Part shown: one piece after another, positions 8,128 to 17,141 of the stretch | Numbering within the stretch: position 1 is the stretch's first letter | Layout: each line of letters starts with the position of its first letter | NCBI RefSeq assembly: GCF_947169445.1 | Contig: NZ_CAMVPU010000014.1 | Span: forward strand, 1 to 64,000 | Direction of reading: 5' to 3' | DNA length: 64,000 bases | Source: an uncultured Butyrivibrio sp. | GTDB taxonomy: Bacteria > Bacillota > Clostridia > Lachnospirales > Lachnospiraceae | The notes under the pieces: model-generated | What the model was told of the DNA's origin: nothing | What the model saw: only the letters and a program-made list of their open reading frames with translations | Database searches by the model: none | Made by a program: the position numbers and the translations under genes

Positions 8128-9579
8128 ATGAGCGTAACAGTAGAAAAGCTCGAGAAGAGCATGGCTAAGCTTAAAATTACAGTATCTGCAGAGCAGCTTG
8201 ATAAGGCTATTGAGAGTGCTTACCAGAAGAACAAGGGCAAGATTCAGATCCCTGGATTCCGTAAGGGTAAGGCTCCTCGTAAGATGATCGAGCAGATGTA
8301 TGGAAAGGGAGTATTCTATGAGGATGCAGCTAATGAGCTGATCGAGTCAGAATATCCTAAGGCAGTAGAAGAGTGCGGAGAAGCTGTTGTATCTTCACCT
8401 AAGATTGATGTTGAGCAGCTTGAGGCTGGTAAGGACTTCATCTTTACAGCTGAAGTAGCACTTAAGCCTCCGGTTAAGCTTGGAAAATATAAGGGCGTAG
8501 AAGTTCCTAAGATGGACGTTGAAGTAACAGACGAGGACGTTGACGCTGAGATTGATAAGCAGAGAAATACAAACGCAAGAACTGTAGAAGTAACAGATAG
8601 AGCAGTTGCTATGAACGATATCGTTACTCTTGATTTCGAAGGTTTTGTTGATGGCGTTGCTTTCCAGGGCGGTAAGGGAACAGATTATCCTCTTACAATC
8701 GGTTCTGGTTCATTCATTCCAGGATTCGAGGAGCAGCTTGTTGGTTTTGAAATCGGCAAGGAAGGCGATGTTAACGTAACATTCCCTGAGGATTATCAGG
8801 CTGAGGATCTTGCTGGTAAGGCTGCAACATTCAAGTGCACAGTTAAGGCTATCAAGGCAAAAGAGCTTCCTGAGCTTAATGATGAGTTCGCTAGCGATGT
8901 ATCTGATTTCGATACACTTGCTGAGTACAAGGAAGATGTAAAGAACAAGCTCGTTGAGAGAAAGACAAACGAAGAGAAGGCTAAGAGAGAGGATCTCGTA
9001 GTTAAGGCTGTTATCGAAGATTCAGAGATGGAGCTTCCTGAGGCTATGATCGAGACTCAGCAGAGACAGATTGTTAACGATTTCGCTCAGAGACTTCAGA
9101 TGCAGGGCATGAACTTCGATCAGTATATGCAGTACACAGGCAACACTGTAGATAAGATGCTTGAGCAGGTTAAACCACAGGCTATCGAGAGAATTCAGGC
9201 TAGACTTGTACTTGAGGCAGTTGCTGAAGCTGAGAACATCACTGTAAGCGATGAGGACTTCGAGGAAGAGCTTAAGAAGATGGCTGAGCAGTACAAGATG
9301 GAGCTTGATAAGCTTAAGAGCCTTATGGCAGATGCTGAGCTTAAGCAGATGCGTGATGATCTTGCTGTTCAGAAGGCAGCAGAGTTCCTTGTAGAGAACG
9401 TTAAGGAAAGCGCTAAGAAGGCAGCAGCTAAGAAGACAGCTAAGAAGGCTGACGACGAAGCTGAGGAGAAGCCAGCTAAGAAGACAACAAGAAAGACAAC
9501 AAAGAAGGCTGATGACGAAGCTACAACTGAGGAGAAGCCAAAGAAAGCAACAAGAAAGAAGAAGACTGAAGAAGACTGA
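8128..9579 (+). CDS. tig: Trigger factor with lysine-rich C-terminal extension
   Basis: Ribosome-associated chaperone and peptidyl-prolyl isomerase. About 483 residues from the ATG at 8128, preceded by AGGAGG at 8109. The N-terminal ribosome-binding domain has the signature loop as GFRKGKAPRKMIEQMYG; the FKBP domain follows with GFVDGVAFQGGKGTDYPL and GSGSFIPGFEEQLVG, then the helical chaperone arms. After about residue 430 there is an unusual extension of some 50 residues made of Lys, Ala, Thr and acidic repeats (KKTAKK, KKTTRKTTKK), low complexity and probably disordered; it may add RNA or ribosome contact. The last codons lie inside a 10-bp tandem repeat that sets the stop. In Clostridia clpP normally follows; here about 17.7 kb intervenes. 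Confidence 0.96.
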   Translation: MSVTVEKLEKSMAKLKITVSAEQLDKAIESAYQKNKGKIQIPGFRKGKAPRKMIEQMYGKGVFYEDAANELIESEYPKAVEECGEAVVSSPKIDVEQLEAGKDFIFTAEVALKPPVKLGKYKGVEVPKMDVEVTDEDVDAEIDKQRNTNARTVEVTDRAVAMNDIVTLDFEGFVDGVAFQGGKGTDYPLTIGSGSFIPGFEEQLVGFEIGKEGDVNVTFPEDYQAEDLAGKAATFKCTVKAIKAKELPELNDEFASDVSDFDTLAEYKEDVKNKLVERKTNEEKAKREDLVVKAVIEDSEMELPEAMIETQQRQIVNDFAQRLQMQGMNFDQYMQYTGNTVDKMLEQVKPQAIERIQARLVLEAVAEAENITVSDEDFEEELKKMAEQYKMELDKLKSLMADAELKQMRDDLAVQKAAEFLVENVKESAKKAAAKKTAKKADDEAEEKPAKKTTRKTTKKADDEATTEEKPKKATRKKKTEED

Positions 9580-9595
9580 AGAAGACTGAAGAAGA
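9561..9595 (+). repeat. 10-bp tandem repeat at the 3' end of tig
   Basis: GAAGACTGAA occurs three times in tandem (9561-9590) plus GAAGA. The unit is not a multiple of three, so the array brings in the TGA stop at 9577. With a single copy the frame would read on to ...TEEEA and a TAA. Confidence 0.85.
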
Positions 9596-9680
9596 GGCTT
9601 AATTGTTGCTGTGAAGCACTGTTATCTACAACATAATCGGTTGTGATGAGGGTGTGAGAGTTTTATAGTGATAATATAGA

Positions 9681-9716
9681 AAATCGCGTGGATACGAAAG
9701 TGTCCACGCGATTTTT
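9681..9716 (+). terminator. Intrinsic terminator of tig
   Basis: AAATCGCGTGGA pairs with TCCACGCGATTT over a 10-base loop, followed by TTTTTAAT. It marks the left edge of the accessory island and could also serve the minus-strand pseudogene. Confidence 0.9.
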
Positions 9717-9738
9717 AATAATCTACATATTAAATAAT

Positions 9739-10536
9739 TTAATTAGAGGATGATGTTTCATGGCTTTTTTTGAGAGCATCCTCTATTTTCTTAGTATCTT
9801 CTAAAGAATAACCATTGGAAAGCATAACTTTGAATACATCAGCTAAAGCTTTATCATAGCTTTCAGTTTGAATTGTTTTCTCATGTAGCTGTTCGTTATA
9901 ATCCCACATACACACCTCCATTACCTTTTCCCTGTGTTGTGTTAAAAAATCGGAGAGAATTCCATCAGCTACGCATTTATCAATGGCTTTTGAAATGGCT
10001 GCTTTTATAGCTTCGTTTTTATCATCAGCATCTTTTGGAATCTCTTTTGTATATTGTCTCACGAGCGCGACAAAAATGGAATACTCTTTAAGAGTACTGC
10101 AGGATTTCATGAGTTCAGTATTATGGCCATCGTTAATGTTGAGAACAGTTACAGCAAGTTCAAGATCAGGCTTTTCAATCGTCTTTTCGAACTGATCTGA
10201 GAGGCGGAACACCTGTCTATCTGGCATGGGGGAAGTTCCGTTATAAAACACATAAAATCTTGGGGCTGGAATTTTGATTAATTTACCACTATATAAATCG
10301 TCATCTGATGTGATTTTTCTGAGCAACTTTGCTACATAAAATAAATCTCTGAGAGGCATATTGGGACATAGATTCTCCTTATATTTTTCATTTAAGACTA
10401 AAGGAATTGCATTGGCTGAAATGCCATTTGAATATCCAATAGATTGTGCGTGATAATCGCACAGTGTTTGATAAGAATTATCAACGATACATAAAATATC
10501 ATAGTTGGAGATTGATGTAAAGATTTTTTTACACCT
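9739..10536 (-). pseudogene. Truncated Rpn/PD-(D/E)XK (transposase_31-like) gene
   Basis: The longest ATG frame gives 206 residues from 10359, but the same frame stays open and protein-like back to a TGA at 10537-10539, reading ...DILCIVDN...CDYHAQS...ENLCPNMPLRDLFYVAKLL. That IVDN...NMPLR.LFYVA...LIKIP.P.F.VFYNG layout is the middle of Rpn-type recombination-promoting nucleases. The N-terminal nuclease half and a start codon are missing, so the gene is a remnant. The C-terminal helical half, with a CMWDYNEQ block, is intact. It is probably not functional, though a product from the internal ATG at 10359 cannot be excluded. These genes are mobile-associated and this copy borders the island. 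Confidence 0.7.
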
Positions 10537-10625
10537 TCATTTTGGTTGAGAAAAGAAATTAGTCAAAAAGTATCAGAAATATGCTGAATTCTTTTATTTT
10601 CTTTTAATTCACTATTAATATTTTT

Positions 10626-10655
10626 TTGATAATAAGCCGATATAATGACTATATA
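10626..10655 (+). promoter_or_regulatory. Candidate promoter of the 1959-aa surface protein gene
   Basis: TTGATA, 18 bp, TATATA, with an overlapping perfect TATAAT at 10641-10646. The block from here to about 10683 is nearly identical to 21490-21547 before the paralogue, so promoter and first part of the leader were duplicated along with the gene. A small hairpin (AGTATT-GTAA-AATACT, 10721-10736) lies just before the GGGG ribosome site. Confidence 0.5.
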
Positions 10656-10745
10656 GGTACAATTGCCCGTAAATAAATGTATTTGAAAAAACTTATTAGG
10701 TTATCATATAGATTTATTCAAGTATTGTAAAATACTGGGGATTTT

Positions 10746-13700
10746 ATGGATAAAAAGATCAGGAAATTCGAAAAGCATACGGCAATCATTCTGGTGATTA
10801 TTCTTGTTATCACCGGGATAAGTCTGCGCTCTTTAGCTATGCCTTCGAATGATGAAGCCAGCAAAATTGTGGCTTTTGGAGCTCTTCCGGAATCTATTGC
10901 TGTTCAGCATCTTAAGGTTGGGGATTCACTAAGCAGTGTTATTTTCCCTGATACTCTACAGGCTACCATAGAAAAGGTAAATAAAACTGAAATTGAGATT
11001 ACTGAGACGAATGCGTTTGTGAGTCCAAATGGTGCAGGCGAAGGCGGAGCTTTGGCTGCTAGTTTGGCTTCTTCCGATGATGCAGTGGGAGAGTCTTCTG
11101 GTGATGGCGGAATTGCTGCGTCATCCGAACAAAGCACCGGTATTGAGAATTTGGATGAAGCTACGCTTTATGGAAGTGATACTGTAAATAATGAGGAGCC
11201 TTCTGATGAGGCTTCTGCTTTGTCATGCATAGATGAGAATGCAGCAAGCTCATTTGGTTCTTCTGAAGATGCGGCAAGTTCATTTGGTTCTTCTGAAGAT
11301 GCGGCAGCTACGGACGGAAGTCTGGATGCGGCTATTGCAGCAAGTTCTGGCGGTTCAGAGAACGCTTCAACAAGCGGTAGTTCCGGAGAGAATGCAGATG
11401 CGACTGGAAGTGACAGTACGGTAGGTGATGAGACTATTACTGGTGCGGCAAGTGTATCCGCATGTGCAAGTGTTGAAGGACAAGTGGGAACTTCTGCAAA
11501 TTCAAGTGAAGAAGGACAGGCAGAGTCTGATGCTTCTAACATAAATAACAGCACTGTAGGTGATGATAGCTTCGAAGCAAATGGGAATGTTACAGATACT
11601 GGTGATGATGCAGGCACATCATCCGGCGCAGAACAGTCCGGAAGTGGTGATGAGCAGAATGCTTCAGCAAGCACTGATGCAAATGATGATACAGGAAATG
11701 TAACAGATGATGAAACATCATCTGCTGGAAATAACAGTGATTCAGATAACAGTAATAATGGCAATAGCAGCGATAGCAGCAATAGCGCTAGAATTATAAG
11801 ATCTTTCTTTGATTCATTCTTTGGAACTTTCAAGGTTTATGCTGCAGAGAATAACAATGAAAGCATAGGAGGAACTGACACTGATAGCAATGAAGATTCA
11901 TCTGAAGACAGTCAGGCTGCACTTGAAAATGGCAATGAGACTTCAGGAAATGAATCAGCAGGAAATGAAGTAACAGGAAATTCTGTTGCAGATAACGAAG
12001 AAGAATCCGGTGAAAGCCAGACTATAACCGGAGGAATTGAAAGCGGAGAAACACAAAATACTGCTGCTACAGCTAATTCAGCTGCTGGAGAAGAAGGCGT
12101 ATCTACTGATGCAGATAATACCGGATACAATGATGGTGAATATATAGGAACAGATGCAGCTACTGGCTCACTTTCAGCGGGATCACAGTCTGAAATGGCC
12201 CAGGAAGGGGCTTCAAGTGAGGAAGCAAGTATTTCTTCTGTGAATGAAAGTGATCCATCGCAGAACACAGATTTTTCTAGTGAGATTATAGATGGAGCAG
12301 AAGCCTTAGGAAATGCAGAAGGCTTATCTGACCTTGCCACAGAGGGCGTATCCACCCAGAAAACATCGGGGGAGAATGCAATTACCGTTACAAATAATGC
12401 GCTTTCAGCTGAAAATGTATCAGCTGAAGCAAATGAGATTACTGAGGCGGAGCAAGAGGATGTCACCATTGAAGGAATTACATGGACAATAGATCCGGCC
12501 AAGAGTTCATCTGGTACTTTCTCATCTCAAGTTGCAGGCGCATTTTTTACCTTTATACCGGTTATACCTGATGAATATGTTGTTGCTGAGGCCTTCCCTG
12601 AGATAGTAGTAGTGATTGATAAGGCCGTAGAAGAGGAAGAAGAAAGGCCGGAATTTAACCAGTCCTGTATCGTTGATGGTATATGCATAACTGTTCATGC
12701 GGACGCAGGTGTGTTCCCTAAGGGGGTCAGACTATGTGCTGAAAGAGCTTCTGCTGATGAGGAAGCTATGGCAGAAAGTGCTATAGGTGGCATGCGCCCT
12801 GAGGGAAAAGACCTTGTTTCCTCATATACTTTTGATATTTGTATTGTTGATGAAAATGGTAATGAGATCCAGCCGGATACTTCAAGAGGAAGTGTGACGG
12901 TTTCTTTCTCGACAGCAGGAGTGTCGGATGGAAGTATGCAGGCTGATCTGTATCATATTGATGATGGAGGCGGAGCTTCCAGACTTGCATCTACAACGGC
13001 CGGAAGTGAAGTATCAGCCCAGACAAGTGGATTCTCACTTTATACTATTGAGTTTACAAGAGAAAACACAACAGAGCAGTATGTATTCCAGGTAAACGCA
13101 GTAGGAGATATGACTACGATAGCGGATATTCTTGCAGCTGTTGGAATAACAGGCTATACAGTTATTGATGGAGCAACTTCCAGCAATAATGCTTTGTTTA
13201 CTATAGTTACTGATGCAAATGGTAATCTGGCAGTTTCTATATTGCAGGATTTTGAAAGTGTAGAGACACTGACTGTAACTGTTGATGGCACAGCATATAC
13301 TATTTTGGTAACCTCAGGATATGTAAAGCCGGCTAATGGAGCAGTCATATATGACGGAACCTTTGATCAGAATGCGCAGGGACTGATTGATGTCATTCTC
13401 GGAAATGGTGTAACTGCGTCCAATGAAAATAAGACCGGTACGGTATACCAGTTTGCAAATGGAACAAATGAGATTCAGTTGCCAGCTGGAATTATGCTGG
13501 ATACAAGTGGTAGGGTACAGAACACCATCAAGGATTCTGATCTTCAGGCATTATATTCACAGCTAGGCTATACATATGGCGGTGATACTTCTTCACTGGA
13601 ATTTGAAATGGTTGCTACCGGAACAGAGCTGGTGTTTAACTATGCCTTTGCTTCAGCTGAATTCAACCAGGGATCCAGCTTTAATGATGGATTTGGTCTG

Positions 13701-16625
13701 TTTGTAAGTGTTAATGGCGGGCCTTATGAAAATATTGCGCTTATACAAAGAAGTGATGGCACTTATGTCCCGGTCACTATAGTAAATTTACGTGCCGGCC
13801 TTGATGGAACAGAGATGAATAATGGTAACAGCACTACTTTGAATCAGGGATTTAATCATACTCTTTTCAGAGAGGTATCACTTACCTTAAACGGCTCTAC
13901 AATCAATGGAATTTCTAATATCTTTACTGCAAGTAAGCAGGTCAATGTCGGAGATAATATTAAGATCAAGTTTGCCATCTGTGATGCAGGGGACACTTCT
14001 GTTAATTCTTTTGTATTTATTGAAAAAGGGTCTCTTTCTTTTAACGCACCGGAAAGTGATCCTGACTACGAGGCGGAGGAACTTGGAAATCTTGATCCAG
14101 GAGCAGTTTATGAGATAACAATTGATGGTGTTCCGCATCTTGTAACTACCACAGCTAACGGAACCATTGTCATGACAGGAGTTGATGATGATGGAAATTC
14201 TTATGACCTTATAGGTAAGACAATTTCTATAGTTAAAAAAGGTGACGCAACCCATGCAGATTCTCCTGCACAGGTGATAGACATTGGAGGACGTCCTGAT
14301 ACAAGTGATGTAACACCTACCTCTGATGACCCCACTGATCTTACTCCTGGTGAGGTTAATGCAGGAATAGACAGCATTTCTGTGGCGGTTGATCCGACAG
14401 ATGCCACCAAGATGGGGCAGGAATATCTTTTAACTGATGATGCAGGCAATCCTGTTGGCAATTATGGCTGGATAAAGATGTCAGATGCCGGAGGAAGAAT
14501 TCTTTATGAGGACCTTGATCCTGATACGAATTACAAGATAAAGGCCAGAATTCCAGCGTCCAGCACTCATCCTAAATCTCTTGTTTCAGAAGGAACAGAC
14601 ATAAAGACGCTTGGAATAATTACTATTACTGAACCATCCGTAAAACAGGTGGTTTATGATGGCGCATTCCATGATTCCCCATGCACTGTAGACCCATCTG
14701 ATGCTGTGCTTGAATATAGTATTGACAATGGAAATTATCAGACGGCGGCACCAAGTTTTCAGGATGCAGGTTCATATATAGTATCGTATAGAGCAACCAA
14801 GCCTGGTTATCAGCAGGCTAGCGGCAGCATGCAGATTAGTATCCTAACGCCGCCAAAGCCTGACCCAGAGCCGGAGCCAGAACCTGAACCTGAGCCAGAA
14901 CCTGAGCCGACACCAGAACCAGAGCCCGAGCCTGCTCCACAGCCGGCCCCTACTCCACAGCCTGAACCAGAACCGGAGCCAGAACCAGTACGTCCACCGG
15001 TAGAGCCTGTAAAAGAGAAAACAGTAGCTGCAATTGTTCAGCAGATCGATGGTTCACAGGTAAAGAATAAGAAACTGGACGAATATGCAAATAGTCTGTC
15101 AGGCAATAATGTAAACGTTAAGCTAACAGTTAAAGCGCAGGAAGAAAGCGCTCTTTCTGCTGATGCTCAGAGTAAAATTTCCGGCGTTATAGCAGGAGTG
15201 TATTCTAATTTCAAATCGGAGCATATCAAAAAAGAATACCTTGATATGAAGGTTACCAAACAGATTGATAATGGCGCTGAGACCTTAGTAGGAGATGTTG
15301 GAAGAGTTATTGAGATAGAAGTGCCATATAATCTTTCAGGAAAATACAATGTCGAGGTCTGCAGAGAACATAATGGACAGCTTACTATGCTGAATAAGCT
15401 TAGTACGCGCCCTTCAGATGGCTATAGTGATGCTTCCTTTAGCCTTGGTAATGATGCTCTTTACATTTATTCACAGTTCTTCTCAACCTATACAATATCT
15501 TACACAACGGTTCCTAGTGAAACTGAGACGGTTACAAGGCAGCAGACACAGGAACTTACACCATATTCACAGCCTCAGGCAGTGGTTGTTCCGTCGCAAC
15601 CTGAAACAGTGAAAACACCGCAGACTCCTGTGACAAGGGATGGCCGCGTGGCACCTAAGACAAGCGTATTCTTTGTCAGCAGAAAGATGGGAGCAGGCAT
15701 TATCTTTGGCGAAATATTCATGATTATGTTGCTGGCTCTCGGACATATCTTTGTGGGAGAAAATATGATGCTAAAGCGCTTCAATAAGAAGGGCTGGAAG
15801 ACCATCTGCAAGGTTGGAGTGCTGATTATTTTAGTATCTTCTGCTCTAATAGCAAGGCTTAACATGGACTATATCAAGTCTGAGGCTATGTATGACAACC
15901 TTAGCGAAGAATATATTTCGGAAAAAGAGCCTAAAATAACAACGACAGAATATGTGGTGATAAAGTCGGAAGATGATGCAGATAATAATAACTTTGAGGT
16001 TATTGAAAATGGTGAGTCACGAATCGTCACAAGCGAAATCACCAACGAAAAGAGCTGGCATACCGTAGACATCGATGTGGCAGCTATGCAGAGTGAATAT
16101 CCTGACATTATTGGCTGGATCATGTTTGAAAATGAGGATATAAGCTATCCAGTAGTTTATTCCGGTGACAACACTACATACCTTAGAATGTCTCTCGACG
16201 GTGAATACGCTACTGCCGGAACTCTTTTCATCGATGGAAGCAACACGCCTGACTTCTCAGATCCTAACACCATCATCTATGGTCACAACATGGGTGATAA
16301 AACAATGTTTGGCAAGCTTAAGAACTATGTGAATGATCCTGAGTATTACGAAAACCACCAGTACTTCCAGATCTTTACCAAAGACAGGATTTACAGATAT
16401 CAGATATTTGCTTTTGAACAGGTTCAGGATGACGGGGATGTTTACTATATGTCAGGAAGCAATCCTATGGAATACTGGAGTACTCTTTTAACTCTGATTC
16501 AGGATTCTCATGTTGAAAAGAGAGTTCCGCCTCAGGCACTTGAGCATATGGTTACTCTTTCAACCTGCACAACAGATAAAGATAAGAGACTTGTAATCTG
16601 TGCTGCAAGGGTAGATGAGAGATGA
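10746..16625 (+). CDS. Giant choice-of-anchor-L surface protein fused to a class B sortase
   Basis: 1959 residues. In order: basic N-terminus and signal helix (about 12-32); a low-complexity Ser/Gly/Asn/Asp/Ala region (about 85-570) with a 2x10-residue duplication; a conserved beta-rich region (about 570-770, SCIVDGICITVHADAGVFPKG as its core, cited in part); a choice-of-anchor-L domain (about 870-1100, with LEFEMVATGTE, FASAEF and FVSVNGG); a repeat-like beta region; a Pro/Glu stalk (about 1369-1420); another conserved domain; a sorting-like motif APKTS (1636-1640); membrane helix 1 (about 1649-1670); a basic loop; helix 2 (about 1686-1705); a linker; and a class B sortase domain (about 1770-1959) with IIYGHNM (His1847), TLSTCT (Cys1941) and AAR (Arg1955). 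Topology puts both adhesin and sortase outside the cell. Probable adhesin with its own sorting enzyme; the function is inferred. Confidence 0.88.
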   Translation: MDKKIRKFEKHTAIILVIILVITGISLRSLAMPSNDEASKIVAFGALPESIAVQHLKVGDSLSSVIFPDTLQATIEKVNKTEIEITETNAFVSPNGAGEGGALAASLASSDDAVGESSGDGGIAASSEQSTGIENLDEATLYGSDTVNNEEPSDEASALSCIDENAASSFGSSEDAASSFGSSEDAAATDGSLDAAIAASSGGSENASTSGSSGENADATGSDSTVGDETITGAASVSACASVEGQVGTSANSSEEGQAESDASNINNSTVGDDSFEANGNVTDTGDDAGTSSGAEQSGSGDEQNASASTDANDDTGNVTDDETSSAGNNSDSDNSNNGNSSDSSNSARIIRSFFDSFFGTFKVYAAENNNESIGGTDTDSNEDSSEDSQAALENGNETSGNESAGNEVTGNSVADNEEESGESQTITGGIESGETQNTAATANSAAGEEGVSTDADNTGYNDGEYIGTDAATGSLSAGSQSEMAQEGASSEEASISSVNESDPSQNTDFSSEIIDGAEALGNAEGLSDLATEGVSTQKTSGENAITVTNNALSAENVSAEANEITEAEQEDVTIEGITWTIDPAKSSSGTFSSQVAGAFFTFIPVIPDEYVVAEAFPEIVVVIDKAVEEEEERPEFNQSCIVDGICITVHADAGVFPKGVRLCAERASADEEAMAESAIGGMRPEGKDLVSSYTFDICIVDENGNEIQPDTSRGSVTVSFSTAGVSDGSMQADLYHIDDGGGASRLASTTAGSEVSAQTSGFSLYTIEFTRENTTEQYVFQVNAVGDMTTIADILAAVGITGYTVIDGATSSNNALFTIVTDANGNLAVSILQDFESVETLTVTVDGTAYTILVTSGYVKPANGAVIYDGTFDQNAQGLIDVILGNGVTASNENKTGTVYQFANGTNEIQLPAGIMLDTSGRVQNTIKDSDLQALYSQLGYTYGGDTSSLEFEMVATGTELVFNYAFASAEFNQGSSFNDGFGLFVSVNGGPYENIALIQRSDGTYVPVTIVNLRAGLDGTEMNNGNSTTLNQGFNHTLFREVSLTLNGSTINGISNIFTASKQVNVGDNIKIKFAICDAGDTSVNSFVFIEKGSLSFNAPESDPDYEAEELGNLDPGAVYEITIDGVPHLVTTTANGTIVMTGVDDDGNSYDLIGKTISIVKKGDATHADSPAQVIDIGGRPDTSDVTPTSDDPTDLTPGEVNAGIDSISVAVDPTDATKMGQEYLLTDDAGNPVGNYGWIKMSDAGGRILYEDLDPDTNYKIKARIPASSTHPKSLVSEGTDIKTLGIITITEPSVKQVVYDGAFHDSPCTVDPSDAVLEYSIDNGNYQTAAPSFQDAGSYIVSYRATKPGYQQASGSMQISILTPPKPDPEPEPEPEPEPEPEPTPEPEPEPAPQPAPTPQPEPEPEPEPVRPPVEPVKEKTVAAIVQQIDGSQVKNKKLDEYANSLSGNNVNVKLTVKAQEESALSADAQSKISGVIAGVYSNFKSEHIKKEYLDMKVTKQIDNGAETLVGDVGRVIEIEVPYNLSGKYNVEVCREHNGQLTMLNKLSTRPSDGYSDASFSLGNDALYIYSQFFSTYTISYTTVPSETETVTRQQTQELTPYSQPQAVVVPSQPETVKTPQTPVTRDGRVAPKTSVFFVSRKMGAGIIFGEIFMIMLLALGHIFVGENMMLKRFNKKGWKTICKVGVLIILVSSALIARLNMDYIKSEAMYDNLSEEYISEKEPKITTTEYVVIKSEDDADNNNFEVIENGESRIVTSEITNEKSWHTVDIDVAAMQSEYPDIIGWIMFENEDISYPVVYSGDNTTYLRMSLDGEYATAGTLFIDGSNTPDFSDPNTIIYGHNMGDKTMFGKLKNYVNDPEYYENHQYFQIFTKDRIYRYQIFAFEQVQDDGDVYYMSGSNPMEYWSTLLTLIQDSHVEKRVPPQALEHMVTLSTCTTDKDKRLVICAARVDER
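11244..11303 (+). repeat. 30-bp tandem duplication in the low-complexity region
   Basis: Two adjacent 30-bp units differing by one base, each encoding ASSFGSSEDA. In frame, so copy changes would only alter spacer length. The paralogue has no exact equivalent. Confidence 0.9.
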
Positions 16626-16772
16626 AATTATAAAGAAATTATTAAATTGTGTGTCATTCCTAAGGAAGAAGAGGAAAATCTTTATTCGGCTTCTGTGGAT
16701 GATTATTTCGATGCCGTAGATTCTTTTGAGCAGGCAGATAATGTCGGTTACTGGTCCGGAATGGAACAGTAG
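16626..16772 (+). other. In-frame coding-like extension behind the sortase stop codon
   Basis: Directly after the TGA at 16623-16625 the same frame continues for 48 sense codons to a TAG at 16770. The translation looks protein-like and acidic (for example IPKEEEENLYSASVDDYFD and FEQADNVGYWSGMEQ). There is no in-frame ATG near its beginning and no ribosome site. It could be the remains of a longer C-terminus cut off by a recent stop, a stop-readthrough tail, or the relic of another gene. Confidence 0.45.
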
Positions 16773-16809
16773 GACATATGATAGCGTGATGTTCTTTTTA
16801 TCTGATATT
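16773..16809 (+). repeat. Left copy of a direct repeat flanking the 4.6-kb riboswitch operon
   Basis: GACATATGATAG, a CGTGATG-like stretch and TTCTTTTTATCTGATATT recur in the same order and orientation at 21433-21480. The two copies enclose the minus-strand operon, the RNA candidate and the XRE gene. Confidence 0.6.
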
Positions 16810-16818
16810 CTAGCAAAA

Positions 16819-16847
16819 TTGACACAAGGCGGCATTAATGCTATATT
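16819..16847 (+). promoter_or_regulatory. Consensus promoter with no ORF downstream
   Basis: TTGACA, exactly 17 bp, TATATT. It points into a 240-bp stretch with no plausible reading frame but several hairpins, and so suggests a small RNA starting near 16854. Confidence 0.65.
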
Positions 16848-16853
16848 CAAGAT

Positions 16854-17085
16854 ACAAAAAGGAGCTACCCGTACAGCAACGGCTAGTCCGAAATTAAACA
16901 GTTTTTAAAATAACCGCTAGTTTTCGAGGCTGAGCGGTTATTTTAATGCTTGCTATTCCTACCGATGGAATAGCCAAGACCAAAGAACGTTGCGCAAAGG
17001 GCTTGTACTCCCTGAAAGAGGACTAACCGCGACCGTTTAGGTAACACCAATAGCACTATTATAGCAATATTCATTGGTTTGTAAA
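16854..17085 (+). ncRNA. Candidate structured RNA of unknown class
   Basis: Behind a consensus promoter. Hairpins seen by eye: an imperfect one at 16861-16889 (GGA-CUA-CCGU pairing with ACGG-UAG-UCC), the long stem at 16907-16944, a perfect GCTATTCC/GGAATAGC stem at 16952-16974 with 7-base loop, and GUUGCG at about 16992 pairing with CGCGAC near 17030 around an inner AGGG/CCCU stem. No Rfam class is recognised. The RNA may end at the 16944 hairpin, giving a ~95-nt RNA, or run to near 17090. Transcription is not shown. Confidence 0.45.
16907..16948 (+). terminator. Hairpin with T-rich tail
   Basis: AAAATAACCGCT pairs with AGCGGTTATTTT (12 bp, 14-base loop), followed by AATG, so the T-run is within the stem. 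It may terminate the surface protein mRNA and/or the small RNA. Confidence 0.6.
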
Positions 17086-17092
17086 CTGTAAA

Positions 17093-17131
17093 AAAGCCGC
17101 GTATGCTTTTAAAATGAGCATTCGCGGCTTA
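17093..17131 (-). terminator. Intrinsic terminator of the minus-strand lipoprotein operon
   Basis: Read on the minus strand, AAGCCGCG-A-ATGCT... pairs with AGCAT-A-CGCGGCTT, followed by TTTTTT. It lies 11 bases past the stop of the last gene. Confidence 0.88.
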
Positions 17132-17141
17132 AATTATAGTG

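Noticed and set aside
9739..10359. Intact Rpn-type nuclease gene.
   Set aside because: The frame continues as family-like sequence upstream of the ATG to a stop, and the nuclease half is missing.
11168..12502. Long minus-strand frames over the low-complexity part of the 1959-aa protein.
   Set aside because: Ser/Asp/Ala-rich coding leaves antisense frames open; no ribosome site or family match.
16880..16900. GGCTAGTCCG looks like the core of Cas9 tracrRNA.
   Set aside because: No Cas gene or CRISPR array is in the window and the flanking hairpins differ from tracrRNA, so it is kept only as an unassigned structured RNA.
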